Of a stretch of DNA of 14,717 nucleotides, positions 1 to 7,580 are shown one piece after another (the stretch's first letter is position 1; every line of letters starts with the position of its first letter). The notes under the pieces were generated by a model. That model made no database searches. It had not been told where the DNA came from and worked only from the letters and a program-made list of their open reading frames with translations. A program made the translations under genes and the position numbers. Source of the stretch: an uncultured Planctomycetaceae bacterium (GTDB lineage Bacteria > Planctomycetota > Planctomycetia > Pirellulales > Pirellulaceae); contig CAIYOB010000979.1 in NCBI GenBank assembly GCA_903927685.1, positions 1 to 14,717 on the forward strand, in the 5' to 3' direction.

Positions 1-1404
1 GCCGCGGGGTTCAAGGTCTATTTCCTGGACGACTATCGCAGCACCCCGGAGCTTTCGTTCCTGGTCCGCTACAAGCAGTGCTCGTGCGGGATCATGGTGA
101 CGGCCAGCCACAATCCGCCTAGCGACAACGCGGTCAAGGTGTACTGGTCCACGGGCTGCCAAGTCATGCCGCCTCACGACGAGGCCATCATCGAACGCGT
201 GATGAACGTGCAGGATATCCGGCAAGCCAATTTCGCCCAAGCGGTGGCGGACGGCGAGGTCAAGATCTGTACCGCCGAAATCGATGCCGCGTTCGTCCAG
301 GCGGTGACGTCCCAACGCCGCTCCGGACCGCGGAACTTGAAGGTCGTTTACTCGCCTTTGCATGGCGTGGGTGAATCGGCGGTTTGTCCCGTCTGGAAGG
401 CGGATGGCTTCGTGGACGTCGAAGTCTTCGCCCCGCACCGCGAGCCCGACGGCAACTTTCCCAATGTCCCGGGCCATGTATCCAATCCGGAAAATCCGAA
501 GGTCTACGATGCGATCATCGAGCGGGCCAAGGAGACGGGCGCGGACTTGGTCTTGGTGACCGATCCCGACTGCGATCGGATCGGTGTGGCGGCGCCGCAG
601 TCGCTACGGCCGGGCGCTGCCTGGGCGACTTTCACGGGCAACCAGATCGGCTCGCTGCTGACCGACTTTGTCCTCGAAAACACCTCCGGCCTGACGCCCG
701 ACCACTACTTGGTCAAGACGTTGGTGACCACGGAGATGATTCGCCGCATCGGCCAGGCGTACGGGGTCAAGACCTATGGCGATCTGCTGGTCGGCTTCAA
801 ATGGATCGGCGGGATCATGGACGAGAAGGGGCCGGACAAGTTCGTCTTGGGCCTGGAGGAATCGCATGGCTACCTGGCCGGCCAGTACGCCCGCGACAAG
901 GACGGCGCCTTGGCGGCGATGCTGATGGCCGAAGCGGCGGCCCGAGCCAAGGCGGCCGGCAAGTCGGTGTACGAGAAGCTGGAGGATTTGTTCTGGCAGC
1001 ACGGGTATCATGCCGAGCATGTCCTGAATTTGCAGATGGAAGGCTCGGAGGGCATGGGGCGGATGAAGACGCTGATGCAACAATTCCGGGACCATCCCCC
1101 CAAGTCGCTCGCAGGGATTCCCATCGCCGCGGTCCGCGACTACCAGAACCTGGTCGTCCGCACAGCCGACGGCGAAGTCCGGCCGTTGGTCGGCCCCCGG
1201 GGCGATCTGGTCATGCTGGATCTGGCGGCCGAAGGCAATTACGTTGCGGTGCGGCCGTCGGGAACGGAGCCGAAAGTCAAGTTCTACATGTTCACCTTCG
1301 TTCCCGCCGAACAGTTGGCGGACCTGGAGCAAACGAAGCAAGACATGACCCAGCGGCTGAACGGTTACTACGCCGACCTCAAGGCGTTTGCGGACGCCGT
1401 GTAA
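1..1404 (+). CDS. Phospho-sugar mutase (phosphoglucomutase/phosphomannomutase), 5'-truncated
   Basis: The reading frame is open from base 1, so the N-terminus lies outside the window; 467 residues are visible and relatives of the PgcA/PGM2 type run to roughly 580-600. These enzymes interconvert hexose 1- and 6-phosphates in the cytoplasm, feeding glycogen, cell-envelope sugars and glycolysis. All four hallmark loops are present (numbering from the window edge): the phosphoserine loop TASHNPP with Ser36, the metal-binding loop DPDCDR at 188-193, the sugar-binding loop GLEESHGY at 284-291, and the phosphate-binding loop RPSGTEPK at 418-425. The text around the serine (VKVYW, then a PPHD motif) resembles the PgcA type more than the GlmM type. 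The exact sugar preference cannot be read from sequence. The stop codon is five bases from the next start, so the genes are probably cotranscribed. The ATG at 94 is internal, not the start. Confidence 0.93.
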   Translation, partial: AAGFKVYFLDDYRSTPELSFLVRYKQCSCGIMVTASHNPPSDNAVKVYWSTGCQVMPPHDEAIIERVMNVQDIRQANFAQAVADGEVKICTAEIDAAFVQAVTSQRRSGPRNLKVVYSPLHGVGESAVCPVWKADGFVDVEVFAPHREPDGNFPNVPGHVSNPENPKVYDAIIERAKETGADLVLVTDPDCDRIGVAAPQSLRPGAAWATFTGNQIGSLLTDFVLENTSGLTPDHYLVKTLVTTEMIRRIGQAYGVKTYGDLLVGFKWIGGIMDEKGPDKFVLGLEESHGYLAGQYARDKDGALAAMLMAEAAARAKAAGKSVYEKLEDLFWQHGYHAEHVLNLQMEGSEGMGRMKTLMQQFRDHPPKSLAGIPIAAVRDYQNLVVRTADGEVRPLVGPRGDLVMLDLAAEGNYVAVRPSGTEPKVKFYMFTFVPAEQLADLEQTKQDMTQRLNGYYADLKAFADAV

Positions 1405-1409
1405 CTCGC

Positions 1410-1685
1410 ATGGTGATTCACGTCGAGTTTTTCGGGATTCCCCGCCAGCGGGCCGGCACCTCGGCCGTCGGCTTGGAGTTTGGTGGCGAGCACGTTGCGT
1501 TGGCCTTCGTGCTCGCCGAATTGGCGCGCCAGTTTCCCGAATGGGGCGCCGCCTGTCTGGACCGCGGCAGTCTGCGTCCGGAGTACTTGGCCAACCTGGG
1601 CGGCGAACAGTTCATTTCCGATCCTGGCTTTCCTTTGCAGCCCGGTGACGCTCTGCTGCTGATGTCGGCAGACGCGGGCGGTTGA
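1410..1685 (+). CDS. MoaD/ThiS-family small sulfur-carrier-like protein
   Basis: This is a 91-residue protein that starts five bases after the mutase stop and ends inside the Der leader. It begins with a beta strand (VIHVEFFGIPRQRAG) typical of the beta-grasp fold and ends exactly in Gly-Gly (SADAGG, then TGA). A terminal GG is the functional end of MoaD and ThiS, where an E1-like enzyme (MoeB/ThiF) adenylates it and sulfur is loaded as a thiocarboxylate. MoaD serves molybdopterin synthase and ThiS serves thiazole formation; other members supply sulfur for cysteine or act as protein modifiers. The length, somewhat above the usual 65-85, and the FFGIPRQRAG stretch favour MoaD-like over ThiS. 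No MoaE, MoeB or ThiF is next to it, so its partner is unknown. No good ribosome-binding site precedes the ATG, which suggests translational coupling to the mutase gene. Confidence 0.78.
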   Translation: MVIHVEFFGIPRQRAGTSAVGLEFGGEHVALAFVLAELARQFPEWGAACLDRGSLRPEYLANLGGEQFISDPGFPLQPGDALLLMSADAGG

Positions 1686-1699
1686 ATCAAGGCGGCGAT

Positions 1700-3040
1700 A
1701 TGTCGAGCGTGCAAGTGGTCATCGTGGGGCGGCCCAACGTGGGCAAATCCAGTCTCTTCAACTGGCTGGTCGGCAAGCGACTGGCCATCGTCGATGACAT
1801 GGCCGGGGTCACCCGCGATCGCATGATGGGGGAAGTCGAGCACGAGGGGCGCCGTTTCGAACTGGTCGATACGGGCGGGATCGGCATCAACGACGTCGAT
1901 GACTTGAGCCACGAGATCGAGGAGCAGATCGAGTACGCGCTGGCGACGGCCGATCTCGTCCTGTTCGTGGTCGATACACGGTCCGGCATGGTCCCCCTGG
2001 ACCAGGAAGTGGCCCAGCGTCTGCGCTCGCTGCGCAAACCGGTACTGTTGGTCGCTAACAAAGCCGACCACGAGCGGCTCGATTCGCAAGCGGACGAGTT
2101 CTATCGCTTGGGGGCCGACAAGGTCCTGCGGGTCAGCACCCTGCAGAATCGCAACCGGGCGATCCTGCTGGATGCGATCGTCGAGCGTCTGCCGGAAGCC
2201 GCCTCCGAGCCGGAAACCGAACCGCTCATGAAACTGGCCATCGTCGGCCGCCGGAACGTGGGCAAGAGCACCTTTATCAACACCCTGTCCAACAGCCCGC
2301 GGATGATCGTCAGTTCCGTGCCGGGGACCACCCGCGACAGCGTCGACGTCCGCTTCGACCTGGACGGCCAGACCTTCATCGCCATCGATACGCCAGGAGT
2401 GCGAAAGCGGAAGAGCATCCGCCGCGACATCGAGTACTACGGCCTGCATCGCGCTCAACGCAGCATCCGGCGAGCTGATGTCGTATTGATGTTTTTTGAT
2501 GCGAACGAGCCGATCAGTACCGTCGACAAACAGCTGGTTCACTACATCGAGGAGAACCACAAGCCGTGTTTGTTTGTTGTCAACAAGTGGGACCTGTTGG
2601 CCGAGAAGCACGCGACGGGGGAGTGGGCAGAGTACATCAGCGAGACGTTTCCCACGCTGAACTACGTGCCGATCGCGTTCATTACGGCTCAAACCGGCAA
2701 GAACGTCAAGAAACTGGTCAACCACGCGCAGATGCTGTTCAAGCAATCGCTGATGCGGCTGACCACGGGAGAAATGAACCGGCTGATCAAGCGGGCGTTG
2801 GAACTGCATCCGCCGCCCCAGTCCGGCCATCGCCGGCCCAAGGTCTATTACGCGACGCAGACGGCGGTCCAACCGCCCACGATCGTGCTGATGTGCAACG
2901 AGCCGAAGTCCTTCTCGGCGTCGTACCGTAGGTACTTGCTGGCGGCACTTCGCGACAACGTGGATTTTGCGGAGGTTCCGATCCGGATGTTCTTCGACAA
3001 GCGGGAGACGGAGGCCAAGCCGGAAAAGACAGAGACGTGA
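1700..3040 (+). CDS. der: Ribosome biogenesis GTPase Der (EngA)
   Basis: Der is an essential GTPase with two GTP-binding domains in tandem that acts in late assembly of the 50S ribosomal subunit. At 446 residues the length is normal. Domain 1 shows GRPNVGKS at 10-17, DTGG at 57-60 and NKAD at 120-123. Domain 2 shows GRRNVGKS at 183-190, DTPG at 230-233 and NKWD at 295-298. The last 90 or so residues form the KH-like domain with the PKVYYATQ stretch. I chose the ATG at 1700, which directly precedes the conserved VVIVGRPNVGKS start and follows an AAGGCGG stretch. A TTG at 1682 overlapping the MoaD-like stop would add six residues and cannot be excluded. In the second P-loop the usual Pro after GR is Arg, a conservative oddity. 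It is the third gene of the mutase/MoaD-like/Der run. Confidence 0.96.
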   Translation: MSSVQVVIVGRPNVGKSSLFNWLVGKRLAIVDDMAGVTRDRMMGEVEHEGRRFELVDTGGIGINDVDDLSHEIEEQIEYALATADLVLFVVDTRSGMVPLDQEVAQRLRSLRKPVLLVANKADHERLDSQADEFYRLGADKVLRVSTLQNRNRAILLDAIVERLPEAASEPETEPLMKLAIVGRRNVGKSTFINTLSNSPRMIVSSVPGTTRDSVDVRFDLDGQTFIAIDTPGVRKRKSIRRDIEYYGLHRAQRSIRRADVVLMFFDANEPISTVDKQLVHYIEENHKPCLFVVNKWDLLAEKHATGEWAEYISETFPTLNYVPIAFITAQTGKNVKKLVNHAQMLFKQSLMRLTTGEMNRLIKRALELHPPPQSGHRRPKVYYATQTAVQPPTIVLMCNEPKSFSASYRRYLLAALRDNVDFAEVPIRMFFDKRETEAKPEKTET

Positions 3041-3093
3041 TCCGTGTCACGGAAATCCGGATTGTATCAATCGCCGTAAAGCCGCTATATTTC

Positions 3094-3122
3094 TTGTCTT
3101 TCCCATACTGCGCTATTAAGAT
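3094..3122 (+). promoter_or_regulatory. Possible sigma-70-type promoter for the DUF1598 gene
   Basis: TTGTCT at 3094-3099 and TAAGAT at 3117-3122 are separated by 17 bases, in the AT-richest part of the gap after der. Each hexamer matches the E. coli consensus at four of six positions. It would give a leader of about 165 bases carrying the hairpin repeats. Planctomycete promoters are poorly described, so this is only a candidate. Confidence 0.25.
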
Positions 3123-3187
3123 CGCATAATAGATCAGGCGGTCAGCCCTTGCGCCGGCCGCTCGTGTTTCGAAAAGGATCGATTTTC

Positions 3188-3249
3188 GGGTTGTACCACT
3201 GGTTCCGCCAGTGTTCCGGGTTGTGTTCCACTGGCAGTGCCAGTGTTCC
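3188..3249. repeat. Two direct copies of a short hairpin repeat (CACTGG-N5-CCAGTG)
   Basis: Two units lie 32 bases apart. Unit 1 has CACTGG at 3197-3202, a five-base loop and CCAGTG at 3208-3213. Unit 2 has CACTGG at 3229-3234, loop CAGTG and CCAGTG at 3240-3245. Each unit starts with a CGGGTTGT stretch and ends in TTCC. The stems are identical and the loops differ. Similar CACTGG/CCAGTG hairpins are, to my recollection, frequent in planctomycete intergenic DNA. They lie in the leader of the DUF1598 gene, 49 bases before its start. No other copy was noticed in the window. Confidence 0.75.
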
Positions 3250-3281
3250 CAAGGCGAGTTTCGTTCGGGGTATCGAATAAC

Positions 3282-3287
3282 GAGGTG
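3282..3287 (+). promoter_or_regulatory. Ribosome-binding site fixing the DUF1598 start
   Basis: GAGGTG lies six bases before the ATG at 3294. This and the signal peptide that begins at that ATG decide against the in-frame ATG at 3237, which lies inside the second hairpin repeat. Confidence 0.7.
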
Positions 3288-3293
3288 ACGATA

Positions 3294-4658
3294 ATGGCTC
3301 GGCGACGACTACTGGTATCCGTCCTGTTCAGCTTGGCCGTCCTGGGGCTCGCGACGTCGAGTGCGGTTGCCCAGCAGGGGAACGGAGTCGTGGTGGACGC
3401 GGGCGGCGTACTCCGCACGCGCGTGTTTCCCGACCCGACGGGCATGTTGACTCGACAGCGGCTGCAGGCAGCCCAGGCGGCCTTGGCCCCCGACATGGCG
3501 CGAGCGAGCAAGGACCGCAAGGTGTCGCTGACCCGCCTGGAAGCGTTGGCGGCACAGCAGTTGGCGACCGGACAGGGGCTGACCGACGACATGCGTTACT
3601 TGGCCGGTTTGACGCGTATCCGCAACGTGTATGTCTACCCGGAGACGGGCGACATCGTTATTTCAGGCACCGCCGAAGGATTCATGACGAACACCGCCGG
3701 GCGACCGGTCGGGATTCACACCGGACGCGCCGTTCTCGAACTGCAGGATCTGGTCGTCGCCCTGCGGGCATTTCCGCCCAGCGGCAAGCCGACTGACGCT
3801 TTCGTCGTCTCGATCGATCCGACGCAGGAAGGTCTGGCCAAGATGCGTCAATACTTGGTCAACATCGCTGGCCGCGTCACGCCGGCGGACGACCAGCGGA
3901 TCGCGATGGGCTTGAAGGAGAACCTCGGCTTGCAGAACATCCGCATCGAAGGCATCCCGCGGACGACGCACTTTGCCCAAGTCATGGTCGAGGCGGATTA
4001 TCGCATGAAGCTGATCGGGATCGGCCTGGAGAACCCCGCCGTCCGGATTCCCAGCTATGTCTCGAAAGCCAATCCTCGCAGCGTGTCGAGAAACGCCCTG
4101 CAACGTTGGTATTTCACACCCAACTACGATTGCGTCCGCGTCAGTGAAGATGGGCTGGCGATGGCGTTGGAAGGTGAAGGCGTCCAGTTGCTGAGCGAAG
4201 ACCAGTTCGTCCAGGCGGACGGCGCCCGCGGCAAGTCGCTGACGGCCGATCTGGCCAGCCAGGAATTCGTCAAGACGTTTACGACCAAGTACGCCGAACT
4301 GGCCGCCAAAGAGCCGGTCTATGCCCAACTGCGGAACCTGATCGACATGGCGATCGCCGCGGCCTTTATCCAACAGCAGGATTACTACGGCCAAGCGAAC
4401 TGGCAGATGGCGACGTTCGGCAGCGAAGAGCGGTTCCCCGTGGAAACCTATCCGGAGCCCAAGCAAGTCGAAACGGCCGTCAACGCCGTGTGGAAGGGCA
4501 ATACCCTGATGACTCCGGTGGGCGGCGGCGTCAGTATTCGCCCGCTGTTGGCCCTGGCGTCTGACCGCGTCAAGCCCGACGACAAGGGCGAGTTGAAGAC
4601 GCGGCACGAGCAACTGCAGATCCAGGCCCTCCCCAAAGACCAGTGGTGGTGGGACTAA
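3294..4658 (+). CDS. Secreted planctomycete-specific protein, DUF1598-type
   Basis: The product has 454 residues. The N-terminus is a clear Sec signal peptide: Arg3-Arg5, a hydrophobic core, then AVA before Gln27, the likely cleavage point. The mature protein opens with GVVVDAGGVLR and later has GDIVISGTAEGF, a VGIHTGRAVLELQDL stretch and an IDPTQEGL stretch. I recognise this pattern as the DUF1598 family, which I know only from planctomycetes and which has no established function. The protein has no transmembrane segment after the signal peptide and no catalytic motif I can name, so an exported, periplasmic or surface role is the inference. It ends in an odd tryptophan cluster, DQWWWD. A hairpin-repeat leader precedes it and it is convergent with the next gene, so it is probably transcribed alone. 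I am confident in the gene and moderately confident in the family. Confidence 0.85.
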   Translation: MARRRLLVSVLFSLAVLGLATSSAVAQQGNGVVVDAGGVLRTRVFPDPTGMLTRQRLQAAQAALAPDMARASKDRKVSLTRLEALAAQQLATGQGLTDDMRYLAGLTRIRNVYVYPETGDIVISGTAEGFMTNTAGRPVGIHTGRAVLELQDLVVALRAFPPSGKPTDAFVVSIDPTQEGLAKMRQYLVNIAGRVTPADDQRIAMGLKENLGLQNIRIEGIPRTTHFAQVMVEADYRMKLIGIGLENPAVRIPSYVSKANPRSVSRNALQRWYFTPNYDCVRVSEDGLAMALEGEGVQLLSEDQFVQADGARGKSLTADLASQEFVKTFTTKYAELAAKEPVYAQLRNLIDMAIAAAFIQQQDYYGQANWQMATFGSEERFPVETYPEPKQVETAVNAVWKGNTLMTPVGGGVSIRPLLALASDRVKPDDKGELKTRHEQLQIQALPKDQWWWD

Positions 4659-4682
4659 CCTCGCTCTGGCGAAACTGCCGGA

Positions 4683-4697
4683 GGGCAATTCCTGCCC
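4683..4697. terminator. Weak hairpin between two convergent genes
   Basis: GGGCA, a five-base ATTCC loop and TGCCC form a perfect five-base-pair stem 25 bases after the DUF1598 stop. There is no T-run on either side, so intrinsic termination is uncertain. The rest of the 122-base convergent gap holds nothing I can name. Confidence 0.3.
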
Positions 4698-4780
4698 GTT
4701 GGGAAGCGCCGGCTCGGCCGCATCCGTCTTGATGCTCAGCCGTGCGGCGCTCCCCAACATTAGACCGCAACCACGGCGTC

Positions 4781-6460
4781 TTAATCCGCTTGGCCGTCCG
4801 GCTTGGTCAGCCGCACCAAGAGCCACTGTTCGGTGCGATCTTTGCCGAAATGCAGCAGGCACGGGGCCTCATCCTTCGTCAGATTATAAAGCCCCGTTTC
4901 CACAATGTTCGTGGTGTTGTCACCTACGGTAAAGGCGACTCGCTGCGTTTGCTTGTCCACCGAACCCTGCACGAGCTGCGTCTTGTTCGTCTCGGTATCG
5001 GTATAGTTGCCGCGCACGACGCCTTGCTTGTTGACAGCCAGTTGAATCGTCACGTCCGATTTGCTCTGGTCGGGCTTGGCTAGGGCGAACACGCCCAGCG
5101 GCAACCAATCGCCGTCGGCCGGCGCGTCGGCCTTGGCGCCTGTCGCTGCCAGATTGGACGCTTGGCCGTAATACTCCTCGGCCGTCCCGGTGCTGTCCCC
5201 GTTGACGTACACGTTGTTCTCTTCATACACCACATTGTTGCCGTAATCGTAGTACACCGGGGGCATTGTGGCATAGCCGCAATAGGCTGCCGCAGTGGCC
5301 CAACTGCAGGTCCTCCACACGGCGCCGGCCGCCCAGCCGGCGGCAAACCAGGCGCCGGGGTGGTCGGTATACCAACCCCGTCCGTAGACATCCCAATGAG
5401 CGTAGTTGCCGCGGACCGCCACCGCGGCGGTGTAGCGTCCCGAGGGCGTGACTCGGGCGAACCCGGCGGCGACGCCACCACCCGGGCCAACCGCGACGCC
5501 GCGGGCGGCGGCGCCGCCCGCGGGACCGCGGACTGCGCCACCCGCGGCGACGCCTCCGCCTGGGCCGACGGCTATGCCGCGGGCCGCCGCGCCGCCTTCG
5601 GGACCGCGGACCGCGCCACCGGCGACGGCGCCTCCCTCCGGGCCAACGGCCGCGCCTCGGGCGGCCGCACCGCCGCCGGCGCCTTGGACTCCCGCGACTG
5701 TCCCCACGCCGCCTTCCGCGCCAACGCCGACCGCTCGGCCTGCGGTGTTGCCCTGCGGGCCCGTGACGGAAATGCCCGCCGCCTGGCCGCCGCGAGGTCC
5801 TTCCTTGGTGCCGTAGTTGACGTCAAAGTTGTCGCCGGAGAAGGGGCGATTCCCGCTCAAACCGTGCAGCCCCTCGTCGGACGGCAGGCCGAGAAAGCTG
5901 TTCAACTGATTCCGACTGGGCGTGTTGAATCGGTCAGCGCTCAGACCTTGAGCTCCCAGGCCACGTTCGCCCAGTCCGCCCGTACCGAATTGCCCTCCCC
6001 CGAACTGCCCCGCGCCGGCTCGCCCCAAGCCTTCCTGGCCATAGCCTCCCGGTCTCCCCAAGTCGCCGGGCGTCCGTCCAAAGTCTCCACCGAGTCCGGC
6101 ACCGGCTCCGCCAAATCCGCCCAGCCCGCCCGTTCCCGGTCGCGCCCCGCCAAAGCCACCACCCAGATTGCCGCCACCGGCCCCCATTCCTCCGAAGCCG
6201 CCGCCGAATCCGCCCGGACTCGGGCGAGCGCCGCCGGTGAAACCGCCGCCTCCAAAGCCGCCGCCGAAATTGCCTCCGCCGAGGCTGCCACCTCCGAATC
6301 CTCCGCCGGGTCGCGCGCCGCCCATCCCGCCGCCCATCCCGCCGCCTCCAAAGCCGCCGCCCACATGGCCGCCGCCCCCCATGCCACGTCCCCAGCACAC
6401 GCCGGGAGGCAGTGTCAGGATGGCCAGGCAAAACACCGTCAACGAGAATCGCCGAATCAT
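4781..6460 (-). CDS. Secreted glycine-rich surface protein ('mu-protocadherin'-type) with 13-residue repeats
   Basis: The product has 559 residues. It has a signal peptide (MIRRFSLTVFCLAILTLPPG, cleavage near residue 24) and a long Gly-rich tract of GGGFGGG-type runs to about residue 190. Six tandem 13-residue repeats follow at about 263-340. Next comes an aromatic and Ala-rich stretch (WYTDHPGAWFAAGWAAGA) near 365-380, then a YYDYGNNVVYEENNVYVNG block near 400. A globular, beta-rich C-terminal domain ends in EQWLLVRL. The YYDYGNNVVY block and this C-terminal domain are what I associate with proteins annotated in planctomycetes as 'mu-protocadherin-putative cell-surface protein'; the name is historical and says nothing about function. 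It is probably exported and exposed at the cell surface. The frame runs open far upstream, but the ATG at 6460 has a good ribosome-binding site and the signal peptide. Only 38 bases separate it from the gene upstream. Confidence 0.85.
   Translation of the reverse strand: MIRRFSLTVFCLAILTLPPGVCWGRGMGGGGHVGGGFGGGGMGGGMGGARPGGGFGGGSLGGGNFGGGFGGGGFTGGARPSPGGFGGGFGGMGAGGGNLGGGFGGARPGTGGLGGFGGAGAGLGGDFGRTPGDLGRPGGYGQEGLGRAGAGQFGGGQFGTGGLGERGLGAQGLSADRFNTPSRNQLNSFLGLPSDEGLHGLSGNRPFSGDNFDVNYGTKEGPRGGQAAGISVTGPQGNTAGRAVGVGAEGGVGTVAGVQGAGGGAAARGAAVGPEGGAVAGGAVRGPEGGAAARGIAVGPGGGVAAGGAVRGPAGGAAARGVAVGPGGGVAAGFARVTPSGRYTAAVAVRGNYAHWDVYGRGWYTDHPGAWFAAGWAAGAVWRTCSWATAAAYCGYATMPPVYYDYGNNVVYEENNVYVNGDSTGTAEEYYGQASNLAATGAKADAPADGDWLPLGVFALAKPDQSKSDVTIQLAVNKQGVVRGNYTDTETNKTQLVQGSVDKQTQRVAFTVGDNTTNIVETGLYNLTKDEAPCLLHFGKDRTEQWLLVRLTKPDGQAD
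5441..5674 (-). repeat. Six tandem 39-bp units coding for 13-residue repeats
   Basis: Inside the surface-protein gene two 13-residue types alternate, making a 26-residue superrepeat. Type A is GGAAARGxAVGPx (units 1, 3, 5) and type B is GGxxAGGAVRGPx (units 2 and 4); unit 6 (GGVAAGFARVTPS) is a degenerate type B. Codons are strongly GC-ending, which also creates long meaningless open frames on the opposite strand. Repeat number is likely to vary between strains. Confidence 0.85.
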
Positions 6461-6468
6461 GATTTTGT

Positions 6469-6472
6469 CTCC
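6469..6472 (-). promoter_or_regulatory. Ribosome-binding site fixing the surface-protein start
   Basis: On the minus strand GGAG lies eight bases before the ATG at 6460. It selects this start over in-frame upstream ATGs that would put the signal peptide in the middle of the protein and overlap the SgcJ-like gene. Confidence 0.75.
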
Positions 6473-6498
6473 GTGTGAAAATCTTGGCTTGCGTGTGT

Positions 6499-7440
6499 TC
6501 ACTTGGCTGCCGGCTGCCGCTTGATCACGATCTCGTCGGTGTCCGGCAACGCGGCGTCTCCCAGGAATCGCTGGACCGATTGCCAGGCGTAGGCGTTGTC
6601 GTCCAGGCGGCGCAGGATATTCACCGCGGTGGTGGGTACGCCATCGCCCGTGGTCCCGGAGATGTTGGCTCGCCAGCCGCCGTCGATCGGCGTCCAGACG
6701 CCGACCGAGAACCCGCCGTCCGAGGTGAAATTCCACGATTGGACGTGCCGTCCCAGGGGATTCCAGCCGATCAACTGAACGCCCGACATCGTGGTGCCAT
6801 CGGGCCGAGTCGTCGTGTGCTTCCGCTCGAGAAAGCTCTTGTCGACCACCCAGCTGCAGATCGACTCGGTCTTGACCCCCTGCTCTTCGGCGACCCACGT
6901 TCCGACCAGCCACCGCAGGTCGGCCGCATTCTGGCGTGCCAAAGCCGTTTCGCTCGGCAGATCGCGAACCGACGCCATCAACCACTTACCTTCTTTCTTG
7001 ACATGCACGGCAGTATAGCCGCTGCTGCTGGCCGGACCCGTCGGACCTAATGCGACCACGGCTCGTCCGTCTTCGATCACGGCTTCGGGACTCAGCTGTC
7101 GTAACGAATCGATCTGAATGTGGATTTGTGCGTGCGGATTCTCGGCAAAGAACTGGGTGTAGACTTTCCCAATCGCGTCGCGACCGGCGAAAACGCGTCC
7201 CGTCTCGTCGACGTACTCGCCGTTTTCGGTCCACAACGCCGCGAGCGTCTGGGCGTCGGCCTTGTCAAAGGCGGAGACGAAAGCCTCCGATCCGGCGTGA
7301 ATCGCAGCGAATTCGGGCGACACCTGGCCGCCGTCCGCCGGCGCTTGTTTCTCAGCCGATTTCGGCTGCGGATCCTGGGCCGGAGATTGGTTGGTCCCCG
7401 ACAGCAGGATCAGGAAAGCCAACACGGTCGTCTGTCTCAT
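6499..7440 (-). CDS. Secreted SgcJ/EcaC-family (SnoaL-like) protein with C-terminal beta domain
   Basis: The product has 313 residues. A signal peptide (MRQTTVLAFLILLSG, cleavage near residue 22 after SPAQ) is followed by an NTF2-like domain at about 40-150. That domain includes FDKADAQTLAALWTENGEYV and FAGRDAIGKVY, the pattern of the SgcJ/EcaC (TIGR02246-type, DUF4440/SnoaL-like) family. The second half (from LRWLVGTWVAEEQG) reads as a beta-barrel, lipocalin-like domain of the kind found in 'heme-binding or signal' DUF families; I cannot name it firmly. The SnoaL fold is used for ligand binding and some isomerases, and no catalytic residues can be assigned here. It lies 38 bases upstream of the surface-protein gene on the same strand, so the two are probably one operon of exported proteins. 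The start has AAGGAG seven bases upstream (7448-7453). Confidence 0.85.
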   Translation of the reverse strand: MRQTTVLAFLILLSGTNQSPAQDPQPKSAEKQAPADGGQVSPEFAAIHAGSEAFVSAFDKADAQTLAALWTENGEYVDETGRVFAGRDAIGKVYTQFFAENPHAQIHIQIDSLRQLSPEAVIEDGRAVVALGPTGPASSSGYTAVHVKKEGKWLMASVRDLPSETALARQNAADLRWLVGTWVAEEQGVKTESICSWVVDKSFLERKHTTTRPDGTTMSGVQLIGWNPLGRHVQSWNFTSDGGFSVGVWTPIDGGWRANISGTTGDGVPTTAVNILRRLDDNAYAWQSVQRFLGDAALPDTDEIVIKRQPAAK

Positions 7441-7482
7441 GGGAAGACTCCTTGGGGTGAACAGATACTGCCAAACGTGCCT

Positions 7483-7512
7483 ATTCTATGGGCGAGCGAG
7501 CCGCTGAGGCAA
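7483..7512 (-). promoter_or_regulatory. Promoter candidate for the SgcJ-like/surface-protein operon
   Basis: Reading the minus strand, TTGCCT (7512-7507) and TAGAAT (7488-7483) are 18 bases apart. The -10 matches consensus at five of six positions and the -35 at four. Transcription would start near 7476 with a leader of about 36 bases. This supports separate transcription of the pair from the B12-type regulator upstream. Confidence 0.42.
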
Positions 7513-7580
7513 ACCCGGCAGCGAGCTGGCTCGGCGACGGCATGTCCTCGGGCCCCCCTTACATGGAGCGAGTGACCTGG

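Noticed and set aside
384..1409. Upstream extension of the MoaD-like frame inside the mutase gene
   Set aside because: The extension is Arg/Gly-rich shadow sequence; the beta-grasp protein starts at the ATG at 1410.
1418..2872. Minus-strand open frame of 484 codons opposite der
   Set aside because: Der is unmistakable on the plus strand; the antisense product has no recognisable domain.
3663..4862. Minus-strand open frame of 399 codons opposite the DUF1598 gene
   Set aside because: It is a shadow of a GC-rich gene; the plus-strand protein has a signal peptide and family motifs.
5162..6478. Long plus-strand open frame of 438 codons opposite the surface-protein gene
   Set aside because: It is Ala/Ser/Arg-rich low complexity mirroring the Gly-rich repeats of the minus-strand gene, has no family resemblance and no ribosome-binding site.
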